From HXMU1420-2 sp034670145 (lineage in GTDB: Bacteria > Pseudomonadota > Alphaproteobacteria > Rhodobacterales > Rhodobacteraceae): a stretch of 64,000 bases of DNA. Shown here piece by piece: positions 51,468 through 60,554 of the stretch. The position numbers were made by a program, and so were the translations under genes. Numbering within the stretch: the first letter of the stretch is position 1; each line of letters opens with the position of its first letter. The notes under the pieces are model-generated. The model was not told the DNA's origin, ran no database searches, and saw only the letters and a program-made list of their open reading frames with translations. The DNA is taken from assembly GCA_034670145.1 (NCBI GenBank), contig JAXMOA010000022.1:20688-84687 (forward strand). The letters run 5' to 3'.

Positions 51468-52486
51468 CCGACAAGAGCGAAAATCAGACGGATCACGCCG
51501 CCATCGACGAAAGCATCACCCTGCGTCAGGAGGTTTCGGGCTTTGGGGCCATCATCCGCACCCAACCTTTCTGGGTGTTGCTGGCCCTTTTGGCACTGGC
51601 GGGGGTCATGACCTTTGTCTCGGACGCCTTCATGACCGAGCGGAATATCTTCAACATTACACGCAACATGGCCTTCTTTGGCATCATGGCGCTGGGCATG
51701 TCGGCGGTGATCTGCACCGCCGGAATCGACCTGAGCGTCGGCTCGCTGGTGGGGCTGTCGGGCATTGTGACCGGCCTGCTGATGCAGGCGGGATATGGTA
51801 TCGGGGTCGGCTTTTTGGGATGCATGTTGGCGGCGGTGGCCGTTGGCTTTGTGAATGGTGTGCTGGTGGCCTATCTCAGGATGCCGCCCTTTGTGGTTAC
51901 TCTGGGCATGCTGTCGATCGTTGTGTCGCTGGCGCGGGTCGTTTCGAACAACCAGATGATCTGGAACTTCGGACCTGATCAGGATCTCTATGAATGGATC
52001 GGCGGCGGCGCCATTCTGGGCATCCCCAATGTCGTGTGGATTCTTGGTGTGCTGACGGCCGTCTTCTGGTGGGTCTGGCGCTATACGACCTGGGGACGCT
52101 GGGTCGTGGCCATCGGTGGCAACGCCCATGCGGCCAAGCTGGCAGGCATTCCGGTCGAACGCATGCTGGTGTCTGTCTATGTGGTCTGCTCGCTGACGGC
52201 GGGCCTCTCGGCGTTTCTCTTTGTCGGCTACACCGGCTCGGTGACCAATGCCATGGGCTTCACCTGGGAACTGACCGTCATCGCCGCAACCGTTATCGGC
52301 GGGGCGAACCTGATGGGGGGCGTGGTCTTTGCCCTTGGAGCACCAATCGGCGCGGCGCTGATCGAGCTGATCCGAAACTCGCTGATCCTCGCCGGTATCC
52401 CGGCGCTGTGGCAGCAATTCTTTGTTGGGCTGTTCCTCATCCTCGCGGTGCTTCTGGAACAAATCCGCAATCGCGGGGGTAAATAG
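51464..52486 (+). CDS. Sugar ABC transporter permease, RbsC/FrcC-like
   Basis: This 340-residue membrane protein has about ten helices and the branched-chain/ribose permease signatures AVICTAGIDLSVGSLVGLSGIVTGLLM, GFVNGVLVAYLRMPPFVVTLGMLSI and GGNAHAAKLAGIPVERMLVSVYV. It homodimerises to form the channel for the importer. The start ATG overlaps the ATPase stop. Confidence 0.9.
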   Translation: MTDKSENQTDHAAIDESITLRQEVSGFGAIIRTQPFWVLLALLALAGVMTFVSDAFMTERNIFNITRNMAFFGIMALGMSAVICTAGIDLSVGSLVGLSGIVTGLLMQAGYGIGVGFLGCMLAAVAVGFVNGVLVAYLRMPPFVVTLGMLSIVVSLARVVSNNQMIWNFGPDQDLYEWIGGGAILGIPNVVWILGVLTAVFWWVWRYTTWGRWVVAIGGNAHAAKLAGIPVERMLVSVYVVCSLTAGLSAFLFVGYTGSVTNAMGFTWELTVIAATVIGGANLMGGVVFALGAPIGAALIELIRNSLILAGIPALWQQFFVGLFLILAVLLEQIRNRGGK

Positions 52487-52527
52487 CCCCTGATTTCCAG
52501 TCTTCAGTTAACCTTAGGGAGGAAAAA

Positions 52528-53511
52528 ATGAAGAGACTTTTGGTAACCACTATGGTCGCGACCATCGCGATGGCGGGCGTGGCCGCAGCCGAGGGCAAAA
52601 CCTTTGCCCTGGTGCCCAAGGCGATGAACAACCCGTTCTTCGACCTGGCCCGTGACGGATGTTTCGCCGCGCAGGAGGAATTGGCAGATGTCACCTGCGA
52701 ATACATCGGCCCCGGCGAACATACCGAGCTTGAGCAGATCCAGATCGTTCAGGACCTGATCACCAAAGGTGTCGACGGCATCGCGGTGGCACCTTCGAAT
52801 GCGCCCGCCATGGGCAAGATCCTGAAAGACGCCAAAGCTGCCGGTATTCCGGTCATCACCTGGGATTCGGATCTGCTGCCCGAAGACGCGGAGCTGCGCG
52901 CGACCTATGTCGGCACCAACAACTATGACATCGGCGTCAACCTGGCCAAGCTGATCCAGGCGCGCCACGATGGCGGGACTGTCTGCCTGCAAACCGGTGG
53001 CGCGGCTGCGGCCAACCACAACGAGCGCCTGAAAGGGGCCCGTGACACATTGGCTGGCATGGACATGGGGACACCTCCGGGCAAGGCACTGTCTGGCGAA
53101 GGCGGCTGGACCGAGATTTCGGGTTGCCCTCTGATCACCAACGACGATGGCAACGTTGCGGTTCAGGGCATGTCCGACGTCCTTGCCGCCAATCCGGATC
53201 TGACCGCATTCCTGTCCACCGGTGCCTTCACCCAGTGGTTTGACAATGCCTATCGTTCCGCGGCCGAGCCTTACAAGGCCAAGATGGACGCGGGCGAGAT
53301 GACCATTGTTGTCGCCGACACGCTGCCAATGCAGCTTGCCCAGACCAAAGATGGCCTCGGCAACGGTCTGGTCGGTCAGCGGCCCTATGAAATGGGCTAC
53401 AAGGCCATGTATGTGCTCAAGGATATCGTCGAGGGCAAATCGGTCGAAAGCCCGATCTACACTGGCCTGGACGTCTGCAATAACGACAATGTCGACACTT
53501 GCGTGAAGTAA
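52528..53511 (+). CDS. Periplasmic sugar-binding protein of the ABC importer
   Basis: This 327-residue protein has a signal peptide (MKRLLVTTMVATIAMAGVAAA) and a type I periplasmic-binding fold (FALVPKAMNNPFFDLARDGCFAAQEELADVTCEYIGPGEHTELEQIQIVQDLITKGVDGIAVAPSNA). GGAGG lies upstream of the ATG. Its relatives bind ribose, inositol and other cyclic polyols. A strong hairpin follows (53533), which may set the high expression usual for binding proteins. Confidence 0.9.
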   Translation: MKRLLVTTMVATIAMAGVAAAEGKTFALVPKAMNNPFFDLARDGCFAAQEELADVTCEYIGPGEHTELEQIQIVQDLITKGVDGIAVAPSNAPAMGKILKDAKAAGIPVITWDSDLLPEDAELRATYVGTNNYDIGVNLAKLIQARHDGGTVCLQTGGAAAANHNERLKGARDTLAGMDMGTPPGKALSGEGGWTEISGCPLITNDDGNVAVQGMSDVLAANPDLTAFLSTGAFTQWFDNAYRSAAEPYKAKMDAGEMTIVVADTLPMQLAQTKDGLGNGLVGQRPYEMGYKAMYVLKDIVEGKSVESPIYTGLDVCNNDNVDTCVK

Positions 53512-53532
53512 GGTTGCCATAGCGCACAATTC

Positions 53533-53570
53533 GGGCGGCGCGGGGATCTCGCGCCGCCCTGTTTGCTTTT
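53533..53570 (+). terminator. Strong hairpin after the binding-protein gene
   Basis: GGGCGGCGCG (53533-53542) pairs perfectly with CGCGCCGCCC (53550-53559) around a 7-base loop, followed by TGTTTGCTTTT. It lies between the binding-protein gene and the next SDR gene, so it may partly terminate or stabilise the upstream mRNA. Confidence 0.7.
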
Positions 53571-53585
53571 CAAGGGGATAGAAAA

Positions 53586-54395
53586 ATGACGCATCCAGCA
53601 TTGAACGCGGGCGCAGTGGCTGTAATCACCGGGGCGGCCTCGGGCATAGGGCGCGCCACGGCGCAGGCCCTTAGCGCACGCGGTATGAGCATCGTTCTGG
53701 TGGACCTTGATGCCGCAGATCTGAACGCCGCAGCCGCCACGCTTGACGGCCCATCCCATTGCGAAGCGATGGATGTGTCCGACGAAGCCGCCATGGCCGC
53801 GCTCGCCGATCGTGTGTTTGACACATTCGGGCGCGTGGACATGCTGATGAACAACGCCGCCGTCCGTGTGGCCGGGGGCGGCCAGAACGACACGCTGGAA
53901 AACTGGCGCCGCGCGATGGAGGTCAACTTCTGGGCCTCCGTGCTGGCCGAACGCGCCTTCCTGCCGCGCATGTTGCAGGCCGCAACGCCCGCAATCGTCC
54001 TCAACACCGGCTCGAAACAAGGCATCACAAATCCGCCGGGCAATGTGATCTACAACGTCACGAAATCAGCTCTCAAATCTTACACCGAACAGCTGCAACA
54101 TACCCTGCGCAACACCGAAGGCTGTCAGATCTCGGCGCATCTGCTGGTTCCGGGCTTCACCATTACCGGCCCACATAAACCCAACCCGGGCGGCTGGAGC
54201 CCTGACGAACTGGTGGCCTATATGCTCCCTCGGTTGGAGCAGGGGGATTTCTATATCATCTGCCCGGACAACGAGGTCACCTCTGAAATGGATGCGCAGC
54301 GTATTGCCTGGGCGGCGGGTGACATCATCGAAAACCGCCCCCCTCTTTCGCGCTGGCACCCGGAATGGGCCGAGGTTTTCAAGGCGCAGCCCTGA
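53586..54395 (+). CDS. Short-chain dehydrogenase/reductase
   Basis: This 269-residue SDR has VITGAASGIGRATAQAL, NNAAVRVAGG, catalytic Ser in NTGSKQG and the YxxxK motif in IYNVTKSALKSY. It is 15 bases past the hairpin and in the same direction as the importer. It is likely a catabolic dehydrogenase of the locus, with its own or read-through expression. Confidence 0.88.
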   Translation: MTHPALNAGAVAVITGAASGIGRATAQALSARGMSIVLVDLDAADLNAAAATLDGPSHCEAMDVSDEAAMAALADRVFDTFGRVDMLMNNAAVRVAGGGQNDTLENWRRAMEVNFWASVLAERAFLPRMLQAATPAIVLNTGSKQGITNPPGNVIYNVTKSALKSYTEQLQHTLRNTEGCQISAHLLVPGFTITGPHKPNPGGWSPDELVAYMLPRLEQGDFYIICPDNEVTSEMDAQRIAWAAGDIIENRPPLSRWHPEWAEVFKAQP

Positions 54396-54589
54396 TCCGC
54401 AGACCCTTGCCGGGCGCGCGCGCTACCTGACATCCATCGCGCGCCCGGCAGGCTATCCAGTCACGGCCGCTTGTGTTAGCGTGGACCGATACGCTTCCCT
54501 GTGCCTGTAACCACGAAAGAGGCTTTTCACCGCATTCCCGCCCTTTCGCCGCACAGACGATCAAGACAACCTTGGCGATTGGATTTCGA

Positions 54590-55984
54590 ATGTACGAAAC
54601 TGACTATCTGATCGTGGGGGCCGGTGCCGTTGGCATGAATTGTGCCGATGTCCTGCTCGAAGAAACCGACGCTGACATCCTGATCGTTGACCGCCATGCC
54701 GCCGCAGGTGGTCACTGGAATGACGCCTATCCCTTTGTCCGGCTGCACCAGCCGTCCGTCTACTACGGTGTGCCGTCCCGCACCCTGGGCAGCAATCAGA
54801 TCGACCGTTCCGGCCCGAACAAAGGCTATTACGAATTGCCCACAGGGGCCGAGGTCAGCGCCTATTTCGAACAGGTCATGCGCCAGCGATTTCTGCCCTC
54901 CGGACGGGTTCGCTTTCTCCCGATGCACGATTTCGACCAGAACACCGGGACCTTGCGCAGGCTGCTGTCCGGTCAGGAACATCAGGTGAAGGTGCATCGA
55001 AAGATCATCGACACGACCTATTTTGCCACTTCGGTTCCGGCGTGCCATACGCCCAAGTTCGATGTAGAGGCGGGCCTCACCATCATCCCCCCCAACGCCC
55101 TGCCGGCAACGGCGCCGGCCTATGGGGCTTTCACGGTTGTGGGCGGGGGCAAGACAGCGATGGACACCTGCGTCTGGCTGCTGGAAAACGGTGCATCAGC
55201 AGATCAGATTCGCTGGATCGTCCCGCGCGATTCCTGGCTTATCAACCGGGCCATCACCCAACCCGGCGACGATTTCTTCTATGCCTCCCTCGAAGGTTAC
55301 GCCGCGCTGCTTGAGGCCGCCGCATCCGGCACGGATGTCGCCGACATCTTTGCCCGGCTCGAAGCGTCCAAATGCATGTTGCGCATTGACCCCGACGTCA
55401 CGCCAACGATGTTCCGCAACGCGACCATCTCTCAGGGCGAGATCGAAGTGTTGCGACAGATCGGGGATGTCGTTCGCGCGGGGCGTGTCCTTGCGATCAG
55501 CCCGACGGTGATCGACCTGGAACATGGCAGCCTGGGCACAACGCCCGACACCCTCTATATCGACTGTACGGCCAAGGCATTCTCTGCGCGCGATGTCGAA
55601 CCCATTTTCTCGCCCGGCCGGATCTTTCCACAGGTTATCCTGAACGGAAGCGTCTGCATGAGCGCCGCAACAATTGCCTTTGTCGAAGCGCATTATGAAG
55701 ACGATGACGTCAAGAATGACATATGCACGCCGATTCCGCTGATGGATCAAAGCGAAGACTGGCTGCCAATGATCTATTGGCATCTGCAAAACGTCCAAAG
55801 ACGCTCCACAGAAAAGGATCTGGGGCGCTGGATGCGGGCCAATCGGTTGACTGGCTTCGGAGCCCCAAAAGGCACCAGAGAAAACCCCGACCCCAAACAT
55901 CTAGAGATCCTCGCGCGGATCAAACAGGCAAGCCCGCTTGCATCCAAGAACCTCAAAAACCTGATGAGCCCGGCGACGCCATAA
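54590..55984 (+). CDS. FAD/NAD(P)-binding flavoprotein, monooxygenase-like
   Basis: This 464-residue protein starts DYLIVGAGAVGMNCADVLLEE (FAD GxGxxG), continues GGHWNDAYPFVRLHQPSVYYGV (similar to flavin monooxygenases), and has a second nucleotide motif TVVGGGKTAMDTCVWLLENG. It lacks a clean Baeyer-Villiger fingerprint, so I call it FMO-like without a reaction. The ATG at 54590 is used; the preceding 190 bases hold no gene. Its membership of the cyclitol locus is by orientation only. Confidence 0.7.
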   Translation: MYETDYLIVGAGAVGMNCADVLLEETDADILIVDRHAAAGGHWNDAYPFVRLHQPSVYYGVPSRTLGSNQIDRSGPNKGYYELPTGAEVSAYFEQVMRQRFLPSGRVRFLPMHDFDQNTGTLRRLLSGQEHQVKVHRKIIDTTYFATSVPACHTPKFDVEAGLTIIPPNALPATAPAYGAFTVVGGGKTAMDTCVWLLENGASADQIRWIVPRDSWLINRAITQPGDDFFYASLEGYAALLEAAASGTDVADIFARLEASKCMLRIDPDVTPTMFRNATISQGEIEVLRQIGDVVRAGRVLAISPTVIDLEHGSLGTTPDTLYIDCTAKAFSARDVEPIFSPGRIFPQVILNGSVCMSAATIAFVEAHYEDDDVKNDICTPIPLMDQSEDWLPMIYWHLQNVQRRSTEKDLGRWMRANRLTGFGAPKGTRENPDPKHLEILARIKQASPLASKNLKNLMSPATP

Positions 55985-56166
55985 ACCCTTTCTGGTGAAT
56001 TTGCCCGCCCGTCGCCCGCCCCGGCAGCTCCGCCATCAGGCGGAATGGCCGCGTAAGACATGACAAGCCCCCGATGTGCGCGGGGTGCGACAGCCTGTGC
56101 CGCACTCTCTTGCGCGACTGCCACTTGACGCCCAGATCTGTATCAAATAACACCTGTTTTTGTTGA

Positions 56167-56205
56167 GCGGGCGTTGTGTAGTGGTAAGACCTTAGCCTTC
56201 CAAGC
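56167..56205 (+). tRNA. tRNA-Gly(UCC), 5' half only; island attachment site
   Basis: From 56167 the sequence GCGGGCGTTGTGTAGTGGTA continues as AGACCTTAGCCTTCCAAGC. This gives the acceptor 5' strand, the D arm, the anticodon stem (TTAGC), the loop CTTCCAA with anticodon TCC, and the first two bases of the closing stem. It then departs from tRNA sequence: no variable loop, T arm or 3' acceptor strand (which would be CGCCCGC) follows. A tyrosine integrase begins about 125 bases downstream, so this is read as the left boundary of an inserted element. The gene as it stands cannot make a tRNA. Confidence 0.75.
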
Positions 56206-56210
56206 AAAGT

Positions 56211-56236
56211 TCATGAGTGTCCACAGGCGCTCATGG
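56211..56236. repeat. Inverted repeat at the tRNA breakpoint
   Basis: CATGAG (56212-56217) and CTCATG (56230-56235) form a perfect stem, extended by TG/CG wobble to eight pairs, beginning within ten bases of the end of tRNA homology. It may be an integrase core or arm site or a terminator for the aborted tRNA. Confidence 0.4.
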
Positions 56237-56330
56237 ATTGACAACTATAAGAAAATAAAAGATTAAAAGTGACGTTGCATGACACTGGATGTCATGCATT
56301 TCCTTCTGTTTCCGACAAAAAACCGACAAA

Positions 56331-57413
56331 ATGCCAAAGCTTACCGAAACCTATGCGAAGAAACTTCCACACTCTGTCGAGGGCACCAGTAAGTATTGGG
56401 ACAACGAGATCAAAGGGCTCGTGCTCTTCGTTGGGAAAAGGTCAAAGACCTGGTATTTCCAAAAGGATGTCGGAGGCCAAACCCGACGCGTTTTGATTGG
56501 TAGGTACCCTGTCATCTCTGCCCAGGCAGCTCGCCAGACGGCTATGGAACTGGCGCTGGAATTGGGGCGCGGGGCCGGGAAGGTGGCTCAGATTGGCACG
56601 CCCACGCTGGAGGTCGCAATGGAAGAATATCTCGAGCGCCCGAAGCTTCGATCCGATAGTTATCGGCATGGTGTCCGCGCTTATATGGAGAACCAACTGA
56701 AAGACTGGCTCAGGTTACCCCTCGACGAGATCAGCAAATCGATGGTCGTTCGGCGTCACCAGAAATTGGCGGATTATCCCTCGACGGCGAACCATGCGCT
56801 TAGGTATTTCAGGTCGATCTATAACCATGCTCGTCGTACACATGATCTTCCCGAATGTCCGACAATGGCGGTCGAGTGGTATGAGGAAAAGCCAGATGGT
56901 CGGATCATCGACGACCTCAAAGAGTGGCGCCAGACTGTCGATGGTTTGCGCAATCCAATCCACGTGGTCTTCTATGAACTGCTGCTATTTACCGGTCTTC
57001 GCAAAGGAGAGGTAATGACCCTCGAATGGAGAAACATCCATGAGGATCGAATTCACCTGCCGATGACCAAGAACGGTCGCAGCTTCGATTTGCCGATCTT
57101 GGAAGTGCACCATGAAATTCTAGCCCCCTTGAAATCGCTCAGTCGGAAATGGGTGTTTCCATCGCCCAAATCAGCGGTTGGACACATCACTGGTCCACAG
57201 CGAATAAAATGGAGCCCGCATACTCACAGGCGGACATTCGCAACTGTTGCGATGGAAGCTGGTGTACTCGAAGAAGTTGTCGGGCGCCTTCTGAATCACA
57301 CACCTTTGTCGATAACAGGACAGCGGTACACAATGCCATCTTTGGATGCGCTGCGGCCAGCGATGGAGGCGATCTGCGCTGAATTGATGGTGCGACAGCG
57401 ATCCGCCGTTTAA
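56331..57413 (+). CDS. Tyrosine recombinase/integrase
   Basis: This 360-residue phage-type integrase has an N-terminal arm-binding domain (residues 1-85, WYFQKDVGGQTRRVLIGRYP), a SAM-like core-binding domain and a catalytic domain with Arg224 (TGLRKGEV), Lys247, His297-x-x-Arg300 (PHTHRRTF), His323 (LLNH) and nucleophile Tyr333. The pentad is complete, so it may be active. The ATG at 56331 (MPKLTETYAKKLP) is the usual island-integrase start. It lies next to the split tRNA-Gly, as integrases of genomic islands do. Confidence 0.92.
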   Translation: MPKLTETYAKKLPHSVEGTSKYWDNEIKGLVLFVGKRSKTWYFQKDVGGQTRRVLIGRYPVISAQAARQTAMELALELGRGAGKVAQIGTPTLEVAMEEYLERPKLRSDSYRHGVRAYMENQLKDWLRLPLDEISKSMVVRRHQKLADYPSTANHALRYFRSIYNHARRTHDLPECPTMAVEWYEEKPDGRIIDDLKEWRQTVDGLRNPIHVVFYELLLFTGLRKGEVMTLEWRNIHEDRIHLPMTKNGRSFDLPILEVHHEILAPLKSLSRKWVFPSPKSAVGHITGPQRIKWSPHTHRRTFATVAMEAGVLEEVVGRLLNHTPLSITGQRYTMPSLDALRPAMEAICAELMVRQRSAV

Positions 57414-57972
57414 CTCGGGGATAGTACGTGGATCAGATAGGCCGTCTTGCTTTCTAACGGCCATAGACCATTTGTTCGTAGCGAGCGGGATTGGGGCGAT
57501 AGGGGATCGATCGAGGCTTCGGGGAGTGTTGAGTTTTTGACATGCTTCATGATCCGAGCTCAGCTTGTACTGTCAAACGCCTAGCTTGCTAGAGTTTGCC
57601 CAAAAGCATTATTTCAACAAGTTTTTGTACGCACAAGGCTTCCTCCGGGGTTGCAAGCCGGTTTGTTTTCTTCGCGATGCACAGCAGAAGGTCATCAAGT
57701 TGCGCCTTTATCTCTCAGTGCCGTCTCCACACAGCGATCCAAGTCTTCTCAATACCCATCGTGATCATATGCTTTGGAGTTTCTGCGCCGGGATAGGTGA
57801 GGCACCGACGCGCCCCAGCTTATGGCATCCACAGCGGGCGCCCACGCAAGGTTCCCTCAATGACAATCCCGCGAACACAGTTTCTTCCGACCAAGGAGTG
57901 CTTAGTACAAAAATTAACTTGAGATCACTTCCCAAATTTCAGCAAACAAACCAGAATTGTGCTGGGATTCTC
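57414..57972. other. Gap between integrase and htpG, nothing assigned
   Basis: About 560 bases with no convincing gene. One open frame (57565-58221, plus) runs through it but continues antisense into htpG and has no family likeness. On the minus strand around 57640-57760 there are short Lys/Leu-rich frames interrupted by stops that could be gene debris. Confidence 0.4.
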
Positions 57973-59838
57973 TTAAGTTGCGAAAGCACGCGCCATAACG
58001 GTTCCCAATCGCCGTGCGAACTCGGATGGGTCGGTTGGGGTTTCGCCTTCGACAATCCGGGCCTGATCCAGCAGGAGGTGAGCAGCGTCCTTGAGAAGGC
58101 TATCGTCGCTGGCGCTCTCAGCCTGTGCCCGCTCTGCCAACGTGGTGATCATCGCATGAGTTGGATTGAGTTCCAGCACGCGCGGCATGCCATGCTCCAA
58201 TTGACCATGACGTTTGAGTAGGCGTTCCAGATTGACATCCATATCCCCGTCATCGGCGATAAGACAGACGGGACTGTCAGTCAGGCGTTTGGATGGGCGG
58301 ACGTCTTTGACTGTTTCACCCAGTTCAACTTTGATCGCGGCAATTAGCGCAGCCAGATCAGCTTCCTCCGGCTTGTCGTCCTCTGCATTTTCTTCCCCTG
58401 CTTTGATCTGATCCAGGTCCGCGGCACCGCGCGTGATGGACTTGAGCGGCTTGCCTTCGAACTCGGTAATGTGCTGCAGCCAGAACTCGTCGATGTGGTC
58501 GGACAGTACCAGCACCTCGACGCCCTTCGCCTTAAAGCCCTCCAAATGCGGTGACAGTGCGAGTTTAGCGGCGTCCTCACCTGCGATATAGAAGATCGCA
58601 TCTTGCCCCTCTTTCATGCGAGACACATGGTCGAGGAGACTAGTTAGCGCATTCTCACTCGTGGAGGCAAAACGGCAGATCTCAAGAATGCGGTCGCGCA
58701 AATTCGGATCCTCGATCAGACCCTCTTTCAAAACCGCACCAAAGTTACCCCAGAACGTTGCGTATTCTTCTGGAGATTTATTGGCTTTTTTCTTTAGTTC
58801 GCTGAGAACCTTCTTGGTAACCTGAGACTTGATCTTGGCGAGTTTCGGATCGGTCTGAAGCATCTCCCGCGACACGTTCAGAGAGAGGTCTTGGCTATCC
58901 ACCACGCCGCGCAGGAAACGGAGGTAGGCGGGAATAAGGTCCTTTGTTGTCTCGGAGATAAAGACGCGATTTACATAAAGCTTCACATGGCTTTTGCGCT
59001 CAGCGTCGAAGAGATCGAAAGGCTGGGCGGTGGGAACAAACAGGAGGCTAGTGTGATTGAGCGCACCCTCCACTTTGTTGTGCATCACATGCCATGGGGC
59101 ATCAAAGGCATGTGAGCAGTGGCGATAGAATTCGGTGTACTGTTCTTCGGTGACATCTTTAGCGGGGCGGGTCCAGAGCGCTTCGGCAGCGTTGAGCGTT
59201 TCTTCTCCGAGATTCACGGGAAAACTGATATGTTCGGAATAGGTCTTAATGATGTGTCGGATTCGGGCTTCATCTGCGAATTCTTTCGCATCCTTCTTGA
59301 GATGAAGAGTGACCGTTGTTCCACTGGTATCCCGCCGAGCAGCCTCAATCGTGAAAGATCCTTTGCCGTCTGAAGACCAGAGCCAAGCCTCGGCCTCGCC
59401 AGCTTTACGGGTCAACACGTCGACATTGGCGGCCACCATAAAGGCCGAGTAAAAACCCACACCAAACTGACCAATGAGACCCGGGGTATTTTTTTCATCG
59501 GCTTTGAGCGCCTCGATGAAAGCACCAGTGCCGGACTTGGCGATGGTTCCAAGAGTTTCCAGCAAGTCATCATGGTTCATGCCGATTCCGTTGTCGGAGA
59601 TCGACAGCGTCTTGGCTTTCTTATCGAACTCGAGCGTTACAGCGAAATCCTGTGACGGAGCCAGATTCGCATTCGTCAAGGCAGCGTAACGGAGCTTGTC
59701 ACAGGCATCAGAGGCGTTAGAGACCAGCTCGCGCAGAAACACTTCGCGATTGGAATAGAGCGAACCCGCGACGATCTCCAAAAGCTGACCGACTTCTGTC
59801 TGAAAGGAAAACGTTTCTCTCTGGATGGTCTCTGCCAT
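57973..59838 (-). CDS. htpG: Chaperone HtpG (Hsp90)
   Basis: This 621-residue Hsp90 has the GHKL ATPase start (FLRELVSNASDACDKLRY, ISDNGIGMNHDDLLETLGTIAKSGTGAF, GLIGQFGVGFYSAFMVA), the middle domain (LYVNRVFISETTKDLIPAYLRFLRGVVDSQDLSLNVSREMLQ) and the C-terminal dimer region. AGGAGGTT just before the ATG is a strong ribosome site. A TTGAAA element with a CACCTAA box 13 bases on lies upstream, a weak candidate heat-shock promoter. Its base composition looks less GC-rich than the genes left of the integrase, and it lies on the island side. Confidence 0.95.
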   Translation of the reverse strand: MAETIQRETFSFQTEVGQLLEIVAGSLYSNREVFLRELVSNASDACDKLRYAALTNANLAPSQDFAVTLEFDKKAKTLSISDNGIGMNHDDLLETLGTIAKSGTGAFIEALKADEKNTPGLIGQFGVGFYSAFMVAANVDVLTRKAGEAEAWLWSSDGKGSFTIEAARRDTSGTTVTLHLKKDAKEFADEARIRHIIKTYSEHISFPVNLGEETLNAAEALWTRPAKDVTEEQYTEFYRHCSHAFDAPWHVMHNKVEGALNHTSLLFVPTAQPFDLFDAERKSHVKLYVNRVFISETTKDLIPAYLRFLRGVVDSQDLSLNVSREMLQTDPKLAKIKSQVTKKVLSELKKKANKSPEEYATFWGNFGAVLKEGLIEDPNLRDRILEICRFASTSENALTSLLDHVSRMKEGQDAIFYIAGEDAAKLALSPHLEGFKAKGVEVLVLSDHIDEFWLQHITEFEGKPLKSITRGAADLDQIKAGEENAEDDKPEEADLAALIAAIKVELGETVKDVRPSKRLTDSPVCLIADDGDMDVNLERLLKRHGQLEHGMPRVLELNPTHAMITTLAERAQAESASDDSLLKDAAHLLLDQARIVEGETPTDPSEFARRLGTVMARAFAT

Positions 59839-60093
59839 TTGAACCTCCTAATCCTGATCGCGACGTCTACTTAGGTGGTTCCTGTCCTGGTTTCAACGCG
59901 TCGCCTCCCACCCCAATGGACCATCAGCTGCTCGTCCTTGATTGAGGGCGCCCAACAGGCGAACCGCCAAAGGGGCAGCTCTTTGCGATCCCCTACTCGA
60001 TGCGCCCATGCGTGACAAAAACTGGGCAGTTCGTCTCGTTCCAGCGAAGATTGAACACGGGTCTGGAAAAGCGGCAAACCTTTGTTTCTATGA

Positions 60094-60507
60094 TCAAGGC
60101 ACGTAGCGCGATGGAGGAGGATTCTGTAGAGTTTCGAGGTAGTTCACTATTTCGATTAGCTTGCTGGGGACCAGAATGTTCACACCATTTCCGGTGTCGA
60201 ATTCGACCATCTCATTATCCAGAAAATTCTCGAACACTGGCATATCTTCACGCGGCACTGTGTTTCGGGAGTAGCCATCTATGATCGACATTATCTCCAG
60301 CATTGGCCAAACTCCGCCACGCCGAGCAGAAATTTTGGTCAAATCTGCCGGAGCTGTGCCCAGCCCCTTCGCATTTGGGCCGTCGCCTTGCCCGGCAATA
60401 CCGTGGCAGGAGACACAGTTTTCAGAGAATAGAGTTTCCCCAACGCCTTCTGCCCCCAACGAAGATGCCAAGGCAACAAATGGGACAATAATCAATAGTT
60501 GCTTCAC
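60094..60507 (-). CDS. Small periplasmic cytochrome c
   Basis: This 137-residue protein has a signal peptide (VKQLLIIVPFVALASSLGA) and one haem-binding motif, CVSCH, then GIAGQGDGPNAKGLGTAPADL, typical of class I c-type cytochromes. A Met in the C-terminal half (MPVFENFL or nearby) could be the sixth ligand. The GTG at 60507 gives a proper signal peptide; a longer frame does not. It lies about 50 bases after the HdeD-like gene on the same strand. Confidence 0.82.
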   Translation of the reverse strand: MKQLLIIVPFVALASSLGAEGVGETLFSENCVSCHGIAGQGDGPNAKGLGTAPADLTKISARRGGVWPMLEIMSIIDGYSRNTVPREDMPVFENFLDNEMVEFDTGNGVNILVPSKLIEIVNYLETLQNPPPSRYVP

Positions 60508-60554
60508 GGTTGACCTACTTTCGAAAAAAAATGAGGCCCATGCGGATCCTAAGC

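Noticed and set aside
51284..52462. A 392-codon minus-strand frame over the sugar permease
   Set aside because: It is a His/Gln/Asp-rich shadow of the permease; the plus strand carries the family signatures.
57565..58221. A 218-codon plus-strand frame between the integrase and htpG
   Set aside because: It has no ribosome site or recognisable family and runs antisense into the 3' end of htpG.
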